NCBI RefSeq assembly: GCF_900113115.1
Contig: NZ_FOOF01000001.1
Coordinates: 496,001 to 560,000 of the forward strand
From: Duganella sp. CF458
Lineage (GTDB): Bacteria; Pseudomonadota; Gammaproteobacteria; Burkholderiales; Burkholderiaceae_D
DNA length: 64,000 nt
Direction: 5' to 3'
A program made the translations under genes and the position numbers. The notes under the pieces are model-generated. The model made no database searches and was not told the DNA's origin. It was given only the letters and a program-made list of their open reading frames with translations. How positions within the stretch are numbered: position 1 is the first letter of the stretch; the number at the start of each line of letters is the position of its first letter. This document shows positions 32,685 to 40,618 of this stretch, piece after piece.

Positions 32685-33667
32685 GCGCCCTCCCCTGCGA
32701 TGCGCAGCGCACGAACGATGGCGCGCTGCGCGAGATCGACTTTGAAGCGGTTGCCTTCCAGCGGTTGCGCACCTTCCAGCAGGCGCTGGGCGGCAGCGCG
32801 GCATTGCGCGTCGTCGAGCGCATGGCCTTGCAGCATGGCTTCCGCTTCCGGCCGGCGCCAGGGCTTGTGTGCCACACCGCCCAGTGCGATGCGCGCCTCG
32901 CGTACGGTACCACCATCCATCTCCAGCGCTGCCGCCACCGACACCAGCGCAAAGGCATAACTGGCGCGGTCGCGCAGCTTGAGGTAGTGGCTGTGGCGCG
33001 CCATGCGCGACGGCGGCAGGTCGATGGCGATTATCAGCTCGCCAGGCCGCAACAGCGTATCCCGCTGCGGCGCGTCGCCCGGCAGTCGGTGGAAGTCGCC
33101 CAGCGCGACTTCGCGATTGCCTTGCGGGCCGCGCAATAACACCACAGCCTCCAGCGCCGCCAGTGCGACGCTCATGTCGGAGGGGTTGACTGCCACGCAG
33201 GCCGGACTGGCGCCGAGAATCGCATGCATGCGCTGGACTCCCTCGCGCGCATCGCAGCCGGAACCGGGCTGGCGTTTGTTGCAACGGCTGAAGGCCGTAT
33301 CGGTGAAATACGGACAGCGGGTGCGTTGCATCAGGTTGCCGCCCATGGTCGCCATATTGCGCAACTGCGCCGAAGCGCCGGATAGCATGGCTTGTGTCAG
33401 CAAGGGGTAGTGCTGGCGGATCACTGCATGGCGCGCGGCATCGGCATTGCGCACGCCGGCGCCGATACGCAGCCCGCCGCCCGGCAGTTCTTCAATACGG
33501 TCCAGGCCCGCGTGGGTGATGTCGACCAGCCGCAGCGGGTGTTCGACGTCGCCCTTCATCAAGTCCAGCAGGTTGGTGCCGCCGCCGATGAAGCGCGCAC
33601 CGTCCTGCTGCGCCAGGCGCAAGGCGTCCGCCGCATCGCGGGCACGATCGTAGTAGATGGATTGCAT
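32681..33667 (-). CDS. paoB: PaoB-like FAD-binding subunit with [4Fe-4S] cysteines
   Basis: FAD subunit of 328 residues. The FAD loops are GARFIGGGTNLLDLMKGD and QLRNMATMGGNLMQRTRCPYF. Cysteines C118, C129, C138 and C157 match the extra [4Fe-4S] cluster that sets PaoB apart from other family members. The start MQSIYYDRARDAAD (33667) is 12 nt after paoA; the frame extends further upstream only into paoA sequence. It transfers electrons from the molybdenum site through FeS clusters to FAD. Confidence 0.91.
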   Translation of the reverse strand: MQSIYYDRARDAADALRLAQQDGARFIGGGTNLLDLMKGDVEHPLRLVDITHAGLDRIEELPGGGLRIGAGVRNADAARHAVIRQHYPLLTQAMLSGASAQLRNMATMGGNLMQRTRCPYFTDTAFSRCNKRQPGSGCDAREGVQRMHAILGASPACVAVNPSDMSVALAALEAVVLLRGPQGNREVALGDFHRLPGDAPQRDTLLRPGELIIAIDLPPSRMARHSHYLKLRDRASYAFALVSVAAALEMDGGTVREARIALGGVAHKPWRRPEAEAMLQGHALDDAQCRAAAQRLLEGAQPLEGNRFKVDLAQRAIVRALRIAGEGA

Positions 33668-33678
33668 GGCGCGCTCGC

Positions 33679-34266
33679 TCAGCTGCGCCGCAGCGCCACT
33701 TGGCGGATGGCGGCGACAATATTGGGATAGGCGCCGCAGCGGCAGATATTGCCGCTCATGCGCTCGCGGATTTCCTCGTCGGTGAAGCCGGCGCCGTCCG
33801 CACGAACCTCTTCCAGCAGCGCGGTCGCCGAACAGATCTGCCCCGGCGTGCAGTAACCGCACTGGAAGGCATCCTGTTCGAGGAACGCTTGCTGCATCGG
33901 CGACAGCTTGCCGTCCTGCGCCAGGCCTTCGATGGTGGTAATGCGCTGGCCCTCGTGCATGACGGCCAGCGTCAGGCAGGCATTGATGCGGCGGCCGTCC
34001 ACCAGCACGGTGCAGGCGCCGCACTGGCCGCGGTCGCAGCCCTTCTTGGTGCCGGCCAGGCCGATATGTTCGCGCAGGGCATCCAGCAACGTCACGCGCG
34101 GTTCCAGCGACAGGCTGTAATCGCGGCCGTTGATGTTCAGGTGCACCGGCCGCGGTGGCGCGGCGGGAGTCGCCGGCGCCAGCGGCGGCGCGCCTGTTGC
34201 GGCTGGCACTTGCGTGGCGCCGACAACAGCCAGCGCGGATTGCAGGAAACTTCGGCGGTCAGGCAT
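33679..34266 (-). CDS. paoA: PaoA-like [2Fe-2S] subunit with Tat signal
   Basis: Iron-sulfur subunit of 195 residues. The twin-arginine signal MPDRRSFLQSALAVVGA exports the assembled PaoABC complex. Two [2Fe-2S] motifs follow: CDRGQCGACTV with the earlier ferredoxin-like fold, and CGYCTPGQ ... CRCGAYPNIV. It is the first gene of paoABC. No regulatory site is evident in the 77 nt before its start. Confidence 0.93.
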   Translation of the reverse strand: MPDRRSFLQSALAVVGATQVPAATGAPPLAPATPAAPPRPVHLNINGRDYSLSLEPRVTLLDALREHIGLAGTKKGCDRGQCGACTVLVDGRRINACLTLAVMHEGQRITTIEGLAQDGKLSPMQQAFLEQDAFQCGYCTPGQICSATALLEEVRADGAGFTDEEIRERMSGNICRCGAYPNIVAAIRQVALRRS

Positions 34267-34346
34267 CGTAGGCTCCCCGGAAAAAGCAGCGCTATCGATG
34301 GTGCCCGCTCGTGCGCCGGGCTTCCGTTAGCCCGCGCACACAAATG

Positions 34347-34901
34347 CTATTCCGCGAGGGGGGCGGCGGTGGAAGGTGGGGCTGTCGAGCGCGCGCCATT
34401 CATCACCATGGCCAGCAGGGTGTAGTAGCCGTTGATACCCATCAGGTCCGTCACGCCTTTTTCGCCGAACTGCAGCATGGCAGCCGCCCAGGTGGCATCG
34501 CTGACCTGCTTGGTGCTGTGCAGTTCGTGGCAAAAATCGTAGACGGCCTGCTCGTCAGGCTGCAAGCCTTGCGGCGCCTGGCGGGTAGCGATGGCGTCGA
34601 TCACCAGCTGCGGGATCCCTTCCTGTGCCGCGATAGGGGCGTGGATCGCCCATTCCACCTGCTGGTCCCAGTGGCGGGAGGTCACCAGGATGGCCAGTTC
34701 GGTCAGCCGGGTGCCAATGGCGCTGCGGTAGCGCAGGTATTCGCCCAGCCGCTGGGTGCAAGCCATCAGCTCAGGGCTGTGCAGCAAGGGCACAAAGGGG
34801 CCATACAGGGCGCCGCGCGGGCCATCGATGACGGCCTGTGCGGCGGCACGCTGCTCGGCTGTCATCTCCGCAGTGGGAATGGGTCCTAGTCGTTCATTCA
34901 T
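34347..34901 (-). CDS. Carboxymuconolactone decarboxylase-like protein
   Basis: Protein of 184 residues of the CMD/AhpD superfamily: 'RLTELAILVTSRHWDQQVEWAIHAPIAAQEGIP', then 'AVYDFCHELHSTKQVSDATWAAAMLQFGEKGVTDLMGINGYYTLLAMVMNG'. It lacks the AhpD CxxC at the usual site, so a peroxidase role is unlikely; the sequence is closer to decarboxylase-type members. Start at MNERLGPIP (34901). It is divergent from the aminotransferase and lies on the same strand as paoABC, 80 nt upstream of paoA. Confidence 0.8.
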   Translation of the reverse strand: MNERLGPIPTAEMTAEQRAAAQAVIDGPRGALYGPFVPLLHSPELMACTQRLGEYLRYRSAIGTRLTELAILVTSRHWDQQVEWAIHAPIAAQEGIPQLVIDAIATRQAPQGLQPDEQAVYDFCHELHSTKQVSDATWAAAMLQFGEKGVTDLMGINGYYTLLAMVMNGARSTAPPSTAAPLAE

Positions 34902-34997
34902 AGCGACAAATGGTCGCACAGGACAGGAGAAAAATCAAAACGGCGCTGCGGCACGCGCGCTAATGTCCTTGGACCACCAACCCTGCGAGGAGCTGCC

Positions 34998-36335
34998 ATG
35001 ACCCACCTGATCCACCGCGACCTGCGCCGCACGCCGTCCGTTGCAGTCTGCGCTTTCGGCATGCAAGTGCGCGACAGCGAGGGCAAAACCTATCTCGATG
35101 CCAGTGGCGGCGCCGCTGTTTCCTCGCTGGGGCATGGTCACCCGGACGTGCTGGCGGCGATGCAGTCGCAACTCAAGGTGGCCGCCTATGCGCATACCTC
35201 CTTCTTTACGACCGAAGTGGCGGAGGAGCTGGGTGACCGTCTGGCACAGGATGCGCCGGGCGATTTGAATCATGCCTATCTGGTATCGGGCGGATCGGAG
35301 GCGATCGAGGCTGCGCTCAAGCTGGCGCGCCAGTACTTCGTCGAGCACGGCGACACCGAACGCCGCGTGTTCATCGCGCGGCGCCAGAGCTATCACGGCA
35401 ACACGCTGGGCGCGCTGGCCCTGGGCGGCAACGAGTATCGCCGGCGCCATTTCGAGCCGCTGCTGATGGATGTGGCGCGGGTCTCGCCCTGCTTCGAATA
35501 CCGTGAGCGCCGCGCCGGCCAGGATGTGCACGAGTACACGGCCACCCTGCTGCAGGAGCTGGAGGCCAAGATCCTCGACCTGGGGCCGCAGCACGTGATC
35601 GGCTTCTGCGCCGAGACGGTGGTTGGCGCCACCAGCGGAGCGGTGCCGCCCACGCCGGGTTATTTCAAGGGCGTGCGGGCGCTGTGCGACAAGTATGGGA
35701 TTCTGATGATCGCCGATGAGGTGATGTGCGGCATGGGACGCACCGGCACGCTGTATGCGATCGAGCAGGAAGGCGTGGTGCCGGACATCGTTGCGCTGGG
35801 CAAGGGGCTGGGGGCCGGCTACCAGCCGATCGGTGCCGTGGTGGCGCGCGACCATATCGTGCAGCGGCTTCGTTCAGGCAGTGGGGTGTTCCAGCATGGG
35901 CATACTTATGTTGGGCATCCGGTGGCGGCGGCGGCGGCGCTGGCAGTGCAGAAGGTGATCCGGCGCGATTCGTTGCTGGGGGCCGTGACGGTGCGCGGGG
36001 CTTCGTTCAAGCGCATGTTGCGCGATGCGTTTGCGATGCATCCGCATGTGGGTGATATCAGGGGGCGCGGAATGCTGCTGGCCTTGGAGCTGGTGCAGGA
36101 GCGGGAGGGCAAGCGGCCGTTCGATCCGGATCTGCGGCTGCATGCGGCGGTGAAGGATGCCTGCATGGAGTGCGGGTTGATGGTGTATCCAATGGGCGGG
36201 ACCATCGACGGCCGGCGCGGGGACCATGTTCTCCTGGCGCCGCCGTTCATTGCGACCGAGGTGGATTTGCAGCAGATCGTGGCGCGCTTGAGTGATGGGC
36301 TGGAGCGGGCGTTGCTGCGGGTGCGGCCGGCCTGA
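34998..36335 (+). CDS. Class III PLP-dependent aminotransferase
   Basis: Omega-amino-acid type aminotransferase of 445 residues. The glycine-rich start 'DASGGAAVSSLGHGHPDV', the VSGGSEAIEAALKLARQY phosphate loop, DEVMCGMGRTG and the PLP lysine in VALGKGLGAGYQPIGAVV are all present. Substrate may be an omega-amino acid, putrescine-like amine or beta-alanine; it cannot be chosen from the sequence. GAGGAG precedes the ATG. Nearby KamA, FAH hydrolase and MFS genes hint at amino-acid catabolism, but they are on the other strand. Confidence 0.9.
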   Translation: MTHLIHRDLRRTPSVAVCAFGMQVRDSEGKTYLDASGGAAVSSLGHGHPDVLAAMQSQLKVAAYAHTSFFTTEVAEELGDRLAQDAPGDLNHAYLVSGGSEAIEAALKLARQYFVEHGDTERRVFIARRQSYHGNTLGALALGGNEYRRRHFEPLLMDVARVSPCFEYRERRAGQDVHEYTATLLQELEAKILDLGPQHVIGFCAETVVGATSGAVPPTPGYFKGVRALCDKYGILMIADEVMCGMGRTGTLYAIEQEGVVPDIVALGKGLGAGYQPIGAVVARDHIVQRLRSGSGVFQHGHTYVGHPVAAAAALAVQKVIRRDSLLGAVTVRGASFKRMLRDAFAMHPHVGDIRGRGMLLALELVQEREGKRPFDPDLRLHAAVKDACMECGLMVYPMGGTIDGRRGDHVLLAPPFIATEVDLQQIVARLSDGLERALLRVRPA

Positions 36336-36361
36336 ATCCGGCAAACGGCAGCCGCGGGCCA

Positions 36362-36388
36362 AGTGCCTGACCCTGCGGGTCAGGCACT
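36362..36388. repeat. Perfect 12-bp palindrome with GGGTCAGGCACT arms
   Basis: AGTGCCTGACCC, TGC and GGGTCAGGCACT lie between two convergent genes. The arms pair perfectly. It belongs to the same family as 11055-11083 and could act as a bidirectional terminator. Confidence 0.8.
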
Positions 36389-36399
36389 GAATTACCGGT

Positions 36400-37245
36400 T
36401 TAGAATTCCTGGTAACCGATCACGTCCTGCTGTTGTTCGCCCAGGCCGGCAATCCCCAGCCGCACGAAATCGCCCTTCTTCAGGAAGCGCTTGCGCGCCA
36501 GTCCGACACCGGGCGGCGTGCCGGTGGCGATGATATCGCCCGGCTCCAGCGTCATGAAGCGCGAGATGTAGGCAACCAGCTGCGGCACCTTGAAGATCAT
36601 GGTCTCGGTGCAACCGGTCTGCATACGCTTGTCATTCACCTCGAGATAGAGATCCAGCTGGTCCAGGTCCCACACCTCGTCGCGCGTCACCAGCCACGGG
36701 CCGACCGGGCCGAAGGTATCGCAACCCTTGCCCTTGTCCCAGGTGCCGCCGTTCTCCAACTGGAACTCGCGCTCGGACACGTCGTTCACCACGCAGTAAC
36801 CGGCGATGTGCTTCTCCGCCTCTTCCTCGCTGACATTGCGTGCGCGGGTGCCGATCACCACGCCCAGCTCCACTTCCCAGTCGGTCTTCCTGGAGCCTTT
36901 GGGCAGCATGATCGGATCGTCCGGGCCGGACAGGCAGGTGACCGCCTTCATGAAAATAATCGGTTCGCTTGGAATCGGCAGGCCGGCTTCCTGCGCGTGG
37001 TCGGCGTAGTTCAGGCCCACGCCGATAAACTTGCCCACTTTGGCAACCGGTACGCCGAAGCGCGGATTGCCGCGCACTACCGGCAGCGTTTCGGGATCGA
37101 TCTTGGCCAGCTTGCGCAGCACCTTGTCCGACAGGTTGGCGCCGGCGAAGTCGCTGATCTCGCCCGACAAGTCGCGCAGTTTGCCGAATTCATCGATCAG
37201 GCCAGGTTTTTCTTTGCCTATACGGCCGTAACGAACCAGTTTCAT
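36400..37245 (-). CDS. Fumarylacetoacetate hydrolase (FAH) family protein
   Basis: Predicted acylpyruvase or related hydrolase of 281 residues. The metal-binding FAH core is visible as KFIGVGLNYADHAQEAGLP, TDWEVELGVVIGTRARNVSEEE and TMEPGD-like 'LEPGDIIATGTPPGVGLARK'. Two ATGs are close together (37251 and 37245); GAAGGAAG stands about 8 nt from the second but touches the first, so MKLVRYGRIGKEKPG is the better start. Substrate is unknown; acylpyruvates or ureidoglycolate-type compounds are possible. Confidence 0.87.
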   Translation of the reverse strand: MKLVRYGRIGKEKPGLIDEFGKLRDLSGEISDFAGANLSDKVLRKLAKIDPETLPVVRGNPRFGVPVAKVGKFIGVGLNYADHAQEAGLPIPSEPIIFMKAVTCLSGPDDPIMLPKGSRKTDWEVELGVVIGTRARNVSEEEAEKHIAGYCVVNDVSEREFQLENGGTWDKGKGCDTFGPVGPWLVTRDEVWDLDQLDLYLEVNDKRMQTGCTETMIFKVPQLVAYISRFMTLEPGDIIATGTPPGVGLARKRFLKKGDFVRLGIAGLGEQQQDVIGYQEF

Positions 37246-37276
37246 AAACATCTTCCTTCTTGTTGAAGGCGACATT

Positions 37277-38602
37277 TTACCGGAAGCGTCGGAGCAGGTA
37301 CCTGCACAGGCCCGGCAACTGGATCAGCACCAGCAAAGCGAAGGCGCATTCATATGCAACGGCGGGGTAATGCCCAAGCGGCGAAGGCGCCCACAAGCCG
37401 ATCACTTGTCCAAAACCGGCCTGCACCAGGAAGGCGCCAACGAAGATCAACAGGTTCAGGCAAGTCGAAGCACGCCCGGTCAACGCTGGCGGCATGGCTT
37501 GCGCAACGATCGAGTATTCCATGCCGGTGACGCAGCCAACCAGCATGAACAGCACCGGCAGTACCTGCTGGGCCGGACGCCATCCGGACACGAAAGCGCA
37601 TTGCAGCAGGACGAACAGCAGCACGCCGGCGGCCGCCACATCCAGCGTACGCCAGCCGCGCCTGGTCGCGCATTCGGTCAACTGGCCGACCGCGATGGAG
37701 CCGAAGATCACTGCCGCCATGCCGAGATAGAGCAGCCAGGCGATGGCTTGTTCGCTGTAGCGCGGCACGTCGGCCAGCCAGCGCGCGATCCACAAGCCCT
37801 GCACGCCGAAGAAGACCGTATGCGGCAGCAGGACCAGCATGGCAGTCTCGCGGAAGACCGGGTGGCTGAAAGTCTCCACCAATGCACTGCGGGTGAACGG
37901 GCGTGGCGGTGCGGCCGGCGGCGTGGGGGACAGGAACAGGATCAGCAGCGCGACCGCGATACAGGCACCGGCCAGCCCGATCATCAGCCATTGCCAGCTC
38001 ATATGATGCAAGGCCAGGCGCACCGGCAAGGTAGCTGTGGCGGCGCCCAGTCCGCCGGCCGCGATCAGGTAGCCTTGTACCGACGGCACCTTGTGCGCAG
38101 GGAGCCAGGTGGTCAGGGCTTTGAGGGCGGACATGAAGCAGGCAGCAAGCCCAAACCCCATCAGCGCACGGGCCATCGCCAGGCCGGCGAAGTCCCTGCC
38201 GCCTGCGAAGGCCAGCGTGCCGATTGCCGCCACCAGCAGCAGCACGAACTGCACGCGGCGCGGGCCGTAGCGGTCCAGCGCAAAGCCGATCGGCAGCTGG
38301 GCGAACGCGAAAGCCAGGAAGTAGGCGCTGGTCAACATGCCGAGTTGCGACGGCGTCAGGTTGGCCTGCGCCACCAGCTGCGGCGCCAGCATGGCGTTCA
38401 CGCTGCGCAGCAGCCAGGAGATGTAATGTCCCAGCGCGAAGGGAATGAACACCAGGAACAAGGTGGCGGGTCCCGACAAAGTGCCGGGAACCCGCTCGTG
38501 CCCACACCACCAGCGGACCGGCGCCGCCGCCCACCGCCTGCGCCAATCCCCGGGCAGTGGCGCTGTTGCGGGCGCTGCGGGAGCGGCGGCGGGCGCGCGC
38601 AT
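37277..38602 (-). CDS. MFS transporter
   Basis: Major facilitator of 441 residues with about 12 hydrophobic helices. The loop after helix 2 reads GFALDRYGPRRVQFV, the MFS A-motif form, and 'MARALMGFGLAACFMSALKAL' is the next helix pair. The first ~40 residues are polar and Ala/Pro/Trp-rich before helix 1 (ATLFLVFIPFALGHYISWLL), so the true start could be internal, but AGGGG sits 6 nt before the ATG at 38602. It starts 9 nt downstream of kamA-like 38612-39988 and is probably co-transcribed with it, so it may move the aminomutase product. Confidence 0.85.
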   Translation of the reverse strand: MRAPAAAPAAPATAPLPGDWRRRWAAAPVRWWCGHERVPGTLSGPATLFLVFIPFALGHYISWLLRSVNAMLAPQLVAQANLTPSQLGMLTSAYFLAFAFAQLPIGFALDRYGPRRVQFVLLLVAAIGTLAFAGGRDFAGLAMARALMGFGLAACFMSALKALTTWLPAHKVPSVQGYLIAAGGLGAATATLPVRLALHHMSWQWLMIGLAGACIAVALLILFLSPTPPAAPPRPFTRSALVETFSHPVFRETAMLVLLPHTVFFGVQGLWIARWLADVPRYSEQAIAWLLYLGMAAVIFGSIAVGQLTECATRRGWRTLDVAAAGVLLFVLLQCAFVSGWRPAQQVLPVLFMLVGCVTGMEYSIVAQAMPPALTGRASTCLNLLIFVGAFLVQAGFGQVIGLWAPSPLGHYPAVAYECAFALLVLIQLPGLCRYLLRRFR

Positions 38603-38611
38603 CGCATGCCC

Positions 38612-39988
38612 CTACGCGACCAATGGAATCACCCGGCGCGGCAGCACCGGCACCGTCGCCATGCCCGGCACATGTCCTGCCCCCGGCCCATCCTCCTCGA
38701 AGAAGAACTTCTCGCGCCCGAACGCGGGACGCAGCTGGTCGAACCAGGTCGCGGTAGGGTCGTACCTGGCATAGAACGGCTTGCGCACCCAATCCGCGTT
38801 GCGCGCCTGCAGGAACTGCAGCGCAAACACCTTCTCGCCGCCGATCTGCGCCACGCCGTCGATCACCACCTTGCCGGGGAAGGCGCTCATGGACGGTCCG
38901 CGCACCGTGCGCGCCAGGCCGGACACCATCTGGTAGGCCTGCTGGAACACCTCGTGCGCGCGCGCCAGGGGCAGCTGGAAATATTCGCGCGGCCCGGTAT
39001 CGCGCTCCACAAACATGTAATACGGTATCGCTCCCAGCCTGACCCCGGTACGCCACAACTCAGCCCAACTGGCCGGGTCTTCGTTGATATGCCTGATCAA
39101 GGGCCCCTGCATGCGCAAGGTGGCACCGGTGCCGACAATCCTCTTGACCGCCTGCTGCGCCACCTCCTGCCGCAATTCCACGGCATGGTTGTAATGTCCC
39201 ATGATCGCCATGTTCTTGCCGGCAGCGACCACACGCTCGAACAGGCGCAGCAAGTCGTCGGCATCGCGGTCGCTGACGTAGCGCTGCGGCCAATACGATA
39301 CCGACTTGGTGCCGACACGGATATTCTGGATATGTTCCAGGCCCGGTCCCAGCAAGGGCGTGATGATCTCCTCCATCGACCGCGTATTCATGATCATCGG
39401 GTCGCCGCCCGTGATCAGCACGTCCGTCACATCCTTGTGCATCTTCAGGTACTCCACCAGCTCCGTGGTTTCACGCGCATCGAACTTCATGTCGTCCATG
39501 CCGACGAATTGCGGCCAGCGGAAACAGAAGGTGCAGTAGGCGTGGCACGTCTGGCCGGCGCTGGGGAAGAACAGCACCGTCTCCTTGTACTTGTGCTGCA
39601 AGCCGCGCAAGGGCGCATCGTTCACGCGCGGCACGTTGTGCGTCATCTGCCCTGCGGGATGGGGATTCATGCGCAGGCGGATCTGGCGCACCAGTTGTTG
39701 CGCGGCCGCGTCATCCCGCTTCACCAGCACCAGGTCGCGCAGCTGCCAGTACTCGTGCGCCGGCAGCATGTCGCGATGCGGGAACACCAGGCGGTAGATC
39801 GGATCGTCCGGGATATTGTCCCAGTCGATCAAGCGCTCCAGCACATACTGGTTGGTACGAAACGGCAGCACATGCGAGATGACCTGCACCGCCTCCTGCT
39901 GCTCAGGCGTCAGCAGTTCCCACTGCGGTGCCTGGCGGATGGTTTGGCGGGTATAAGGCTTGAACTTTGGCAGGGCATCGGCGGTCAT
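38612..39988 (-). CDS. KamA-family radical SAM aminomutase
   Basis: Lysine 2,3-aminomutase-like enzyme of 458 residues. The radical SAM cluster motif CxxxCxxC is C148-C152-C155 (CHAYCTFC), followed by LITGGDPMI. The likely PLP lysine is K373 in MSAFPGKVVIDG. It would move an amino group from C2 to C3 of lysine, glutamate or another amino acid. EpmB, the EF-P modification enzyme, is shorter and normally near efp or epmA, which are absent, so a metabolic aminomutase is more likely. The MFS gene directly downstream suggests export or import of the beta-amino acid. Confidence 0.85.
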   Translation of the reverse strand: MTADALPKFKPYTRQTIRQAPQWELLTPEQQEAVQVISHVLPFRTNQYVLERLIDWDNIPDDPIYRLVFPHRDMLPAHEYWQLRDLVLVKRDDAAAQQLVRQIRLRMNPHPAGQMTHNVPRVNDAPLRGLQHKYKETVLFFPSAGQTCHAYCTFCFRWPQFVGMDDMKFDARETTELVEYLKMHKDVTDVLITGGDPMIMNTRSMEEIITPLLGPGLEHIQNIRVGTKSVSYWPQRYVSDRDADDLLRLFERVVAAGKNMAIMGHYNHAVELRQEVAQQAVKRIVGTGATLRMQGPLIRHINEDPASWAELWRTGVRLGAIPYYMFVERDTGPREYFQLPLARAHEVFQQAYQMVSGLARTVRGPSMSAFPGKVVIDGVAQIGGEKVFALQFLQARNADWVRKPFYARYDPTATWFDQLRPAFGREKFFFEEDGPGAGHVPGMATVPVLPRRVIPLVA

Positions 39989-40123
39989 GACGTACTCCTG
40001 GGTGGGTGGGCTAGGAGTTCATGATGGTCCGATTAAGAAAGCGCCTATTGCCGTAGCTCAATACCTGGCCGGAAAAATCCTACGAGCTTGCGTTTGCGCA
40101 ATTCCCGACCGGGTGGGCAGACG

Positions 40124-40129
40124 TACAGT
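40124..40129 (+). promoter_or_regulatory. Possible -10 (TACAGT) for the Cache-MCP unit
   Basis: GACGTACAGTGGGG lies 30 nt before the ATG at 40160. It uses the same TACAGT core as several other promoters of this window. No good -35 partner was found, so the call is weak. Confidence 0.35.
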
Positions 40130-40159
40130 GGGGCTTCCCCCCACCCAAAGGAGCCCGGC

Positions 40160-40609
40160 ATGAAACGCATCCTGACCGCAGCACTGCTCTGCCTCGCCAT
40201 GACGGCTGCACTGGCCAGCGAACCGAACGAGAAAGACGCCATCGCCATGGTGGAAAAAGGCGCCGCCTTCATCAAGCAGCATGGCAAGGACAAGTTCATC
40301 GAGAAGGTCGCCGCCAAGGATCCCGAGTTCATCCAGGGCGCGCTGTACGTCGACATCCGCGACCTGCAGTCGGGCATCGTGCTGGCGCACCCGGTCAATC
40401 CCACCATCGTCGGCAAGGACCTGACCGACGTGCCCGATGCCAGCGGCAAGAAGTACCGGCGCGAGATCATCGAACTGGCCGCCAGGAAGGGCAAGGGCTG
40501 GGTCGACTACATGTACAAGAATCCCACCACCGGCAAGATCGAACCGAAGACCACCTATATCCAGCGCGTCGGCGACGCGGTGCTGGAAGCCGGCATCTAC
40601 AAAAAGTAG
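40160..40609 (+). CDS. Periplasmic single-Cache-domain protein
   Basis: Soluble periplasmic protein of 149 residues: signal peptide MKRILTAALLCLAMTAALA, then a single Cache type 2 domain (AIAMVEKGAAFIKQHGKDKFIEKVAAKDPEFIQGALYVDIRD). It has no membrane or signalling domain of its own. AAAGGAG precedes the ATG at 40160. It is followed after 9 nt by a chemoreceptor gene, suggesting it binds a small molecule in the periplasm and presents it to that receptor. Confidence 0.85.
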   Translation: MKRILTAALLCLAMTAALASEPNEKDAIAMVEKGAAFIKQHGKDKFIEKVAAKDPEFIQGALYVDIRDLQSGIVLAHPVNPTIVGKDLTDVPDASGKKYRREIIELAARKGKGWVDYMYKNPTTGKIEPKTTYIQRVGDAVLEAGIYKK

Positions 40610-40618
40610 GAGGCGAGC

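Noticed and set aside
37350..39056. A 568-codon frame antisense or shifted across kamA and the MFS gene
   Set aside because: High-GC shadow of the real genes; low-complexity Arg/Gly/Ala translation without any domain.
37370..40024. An 884-codon plus-strand frame opposite the MFS and KamA genes
   Set aside because: His/Gln/Arg-rich translation typical of antisense GC-rich frames; both minus-strand genes have full domain support.
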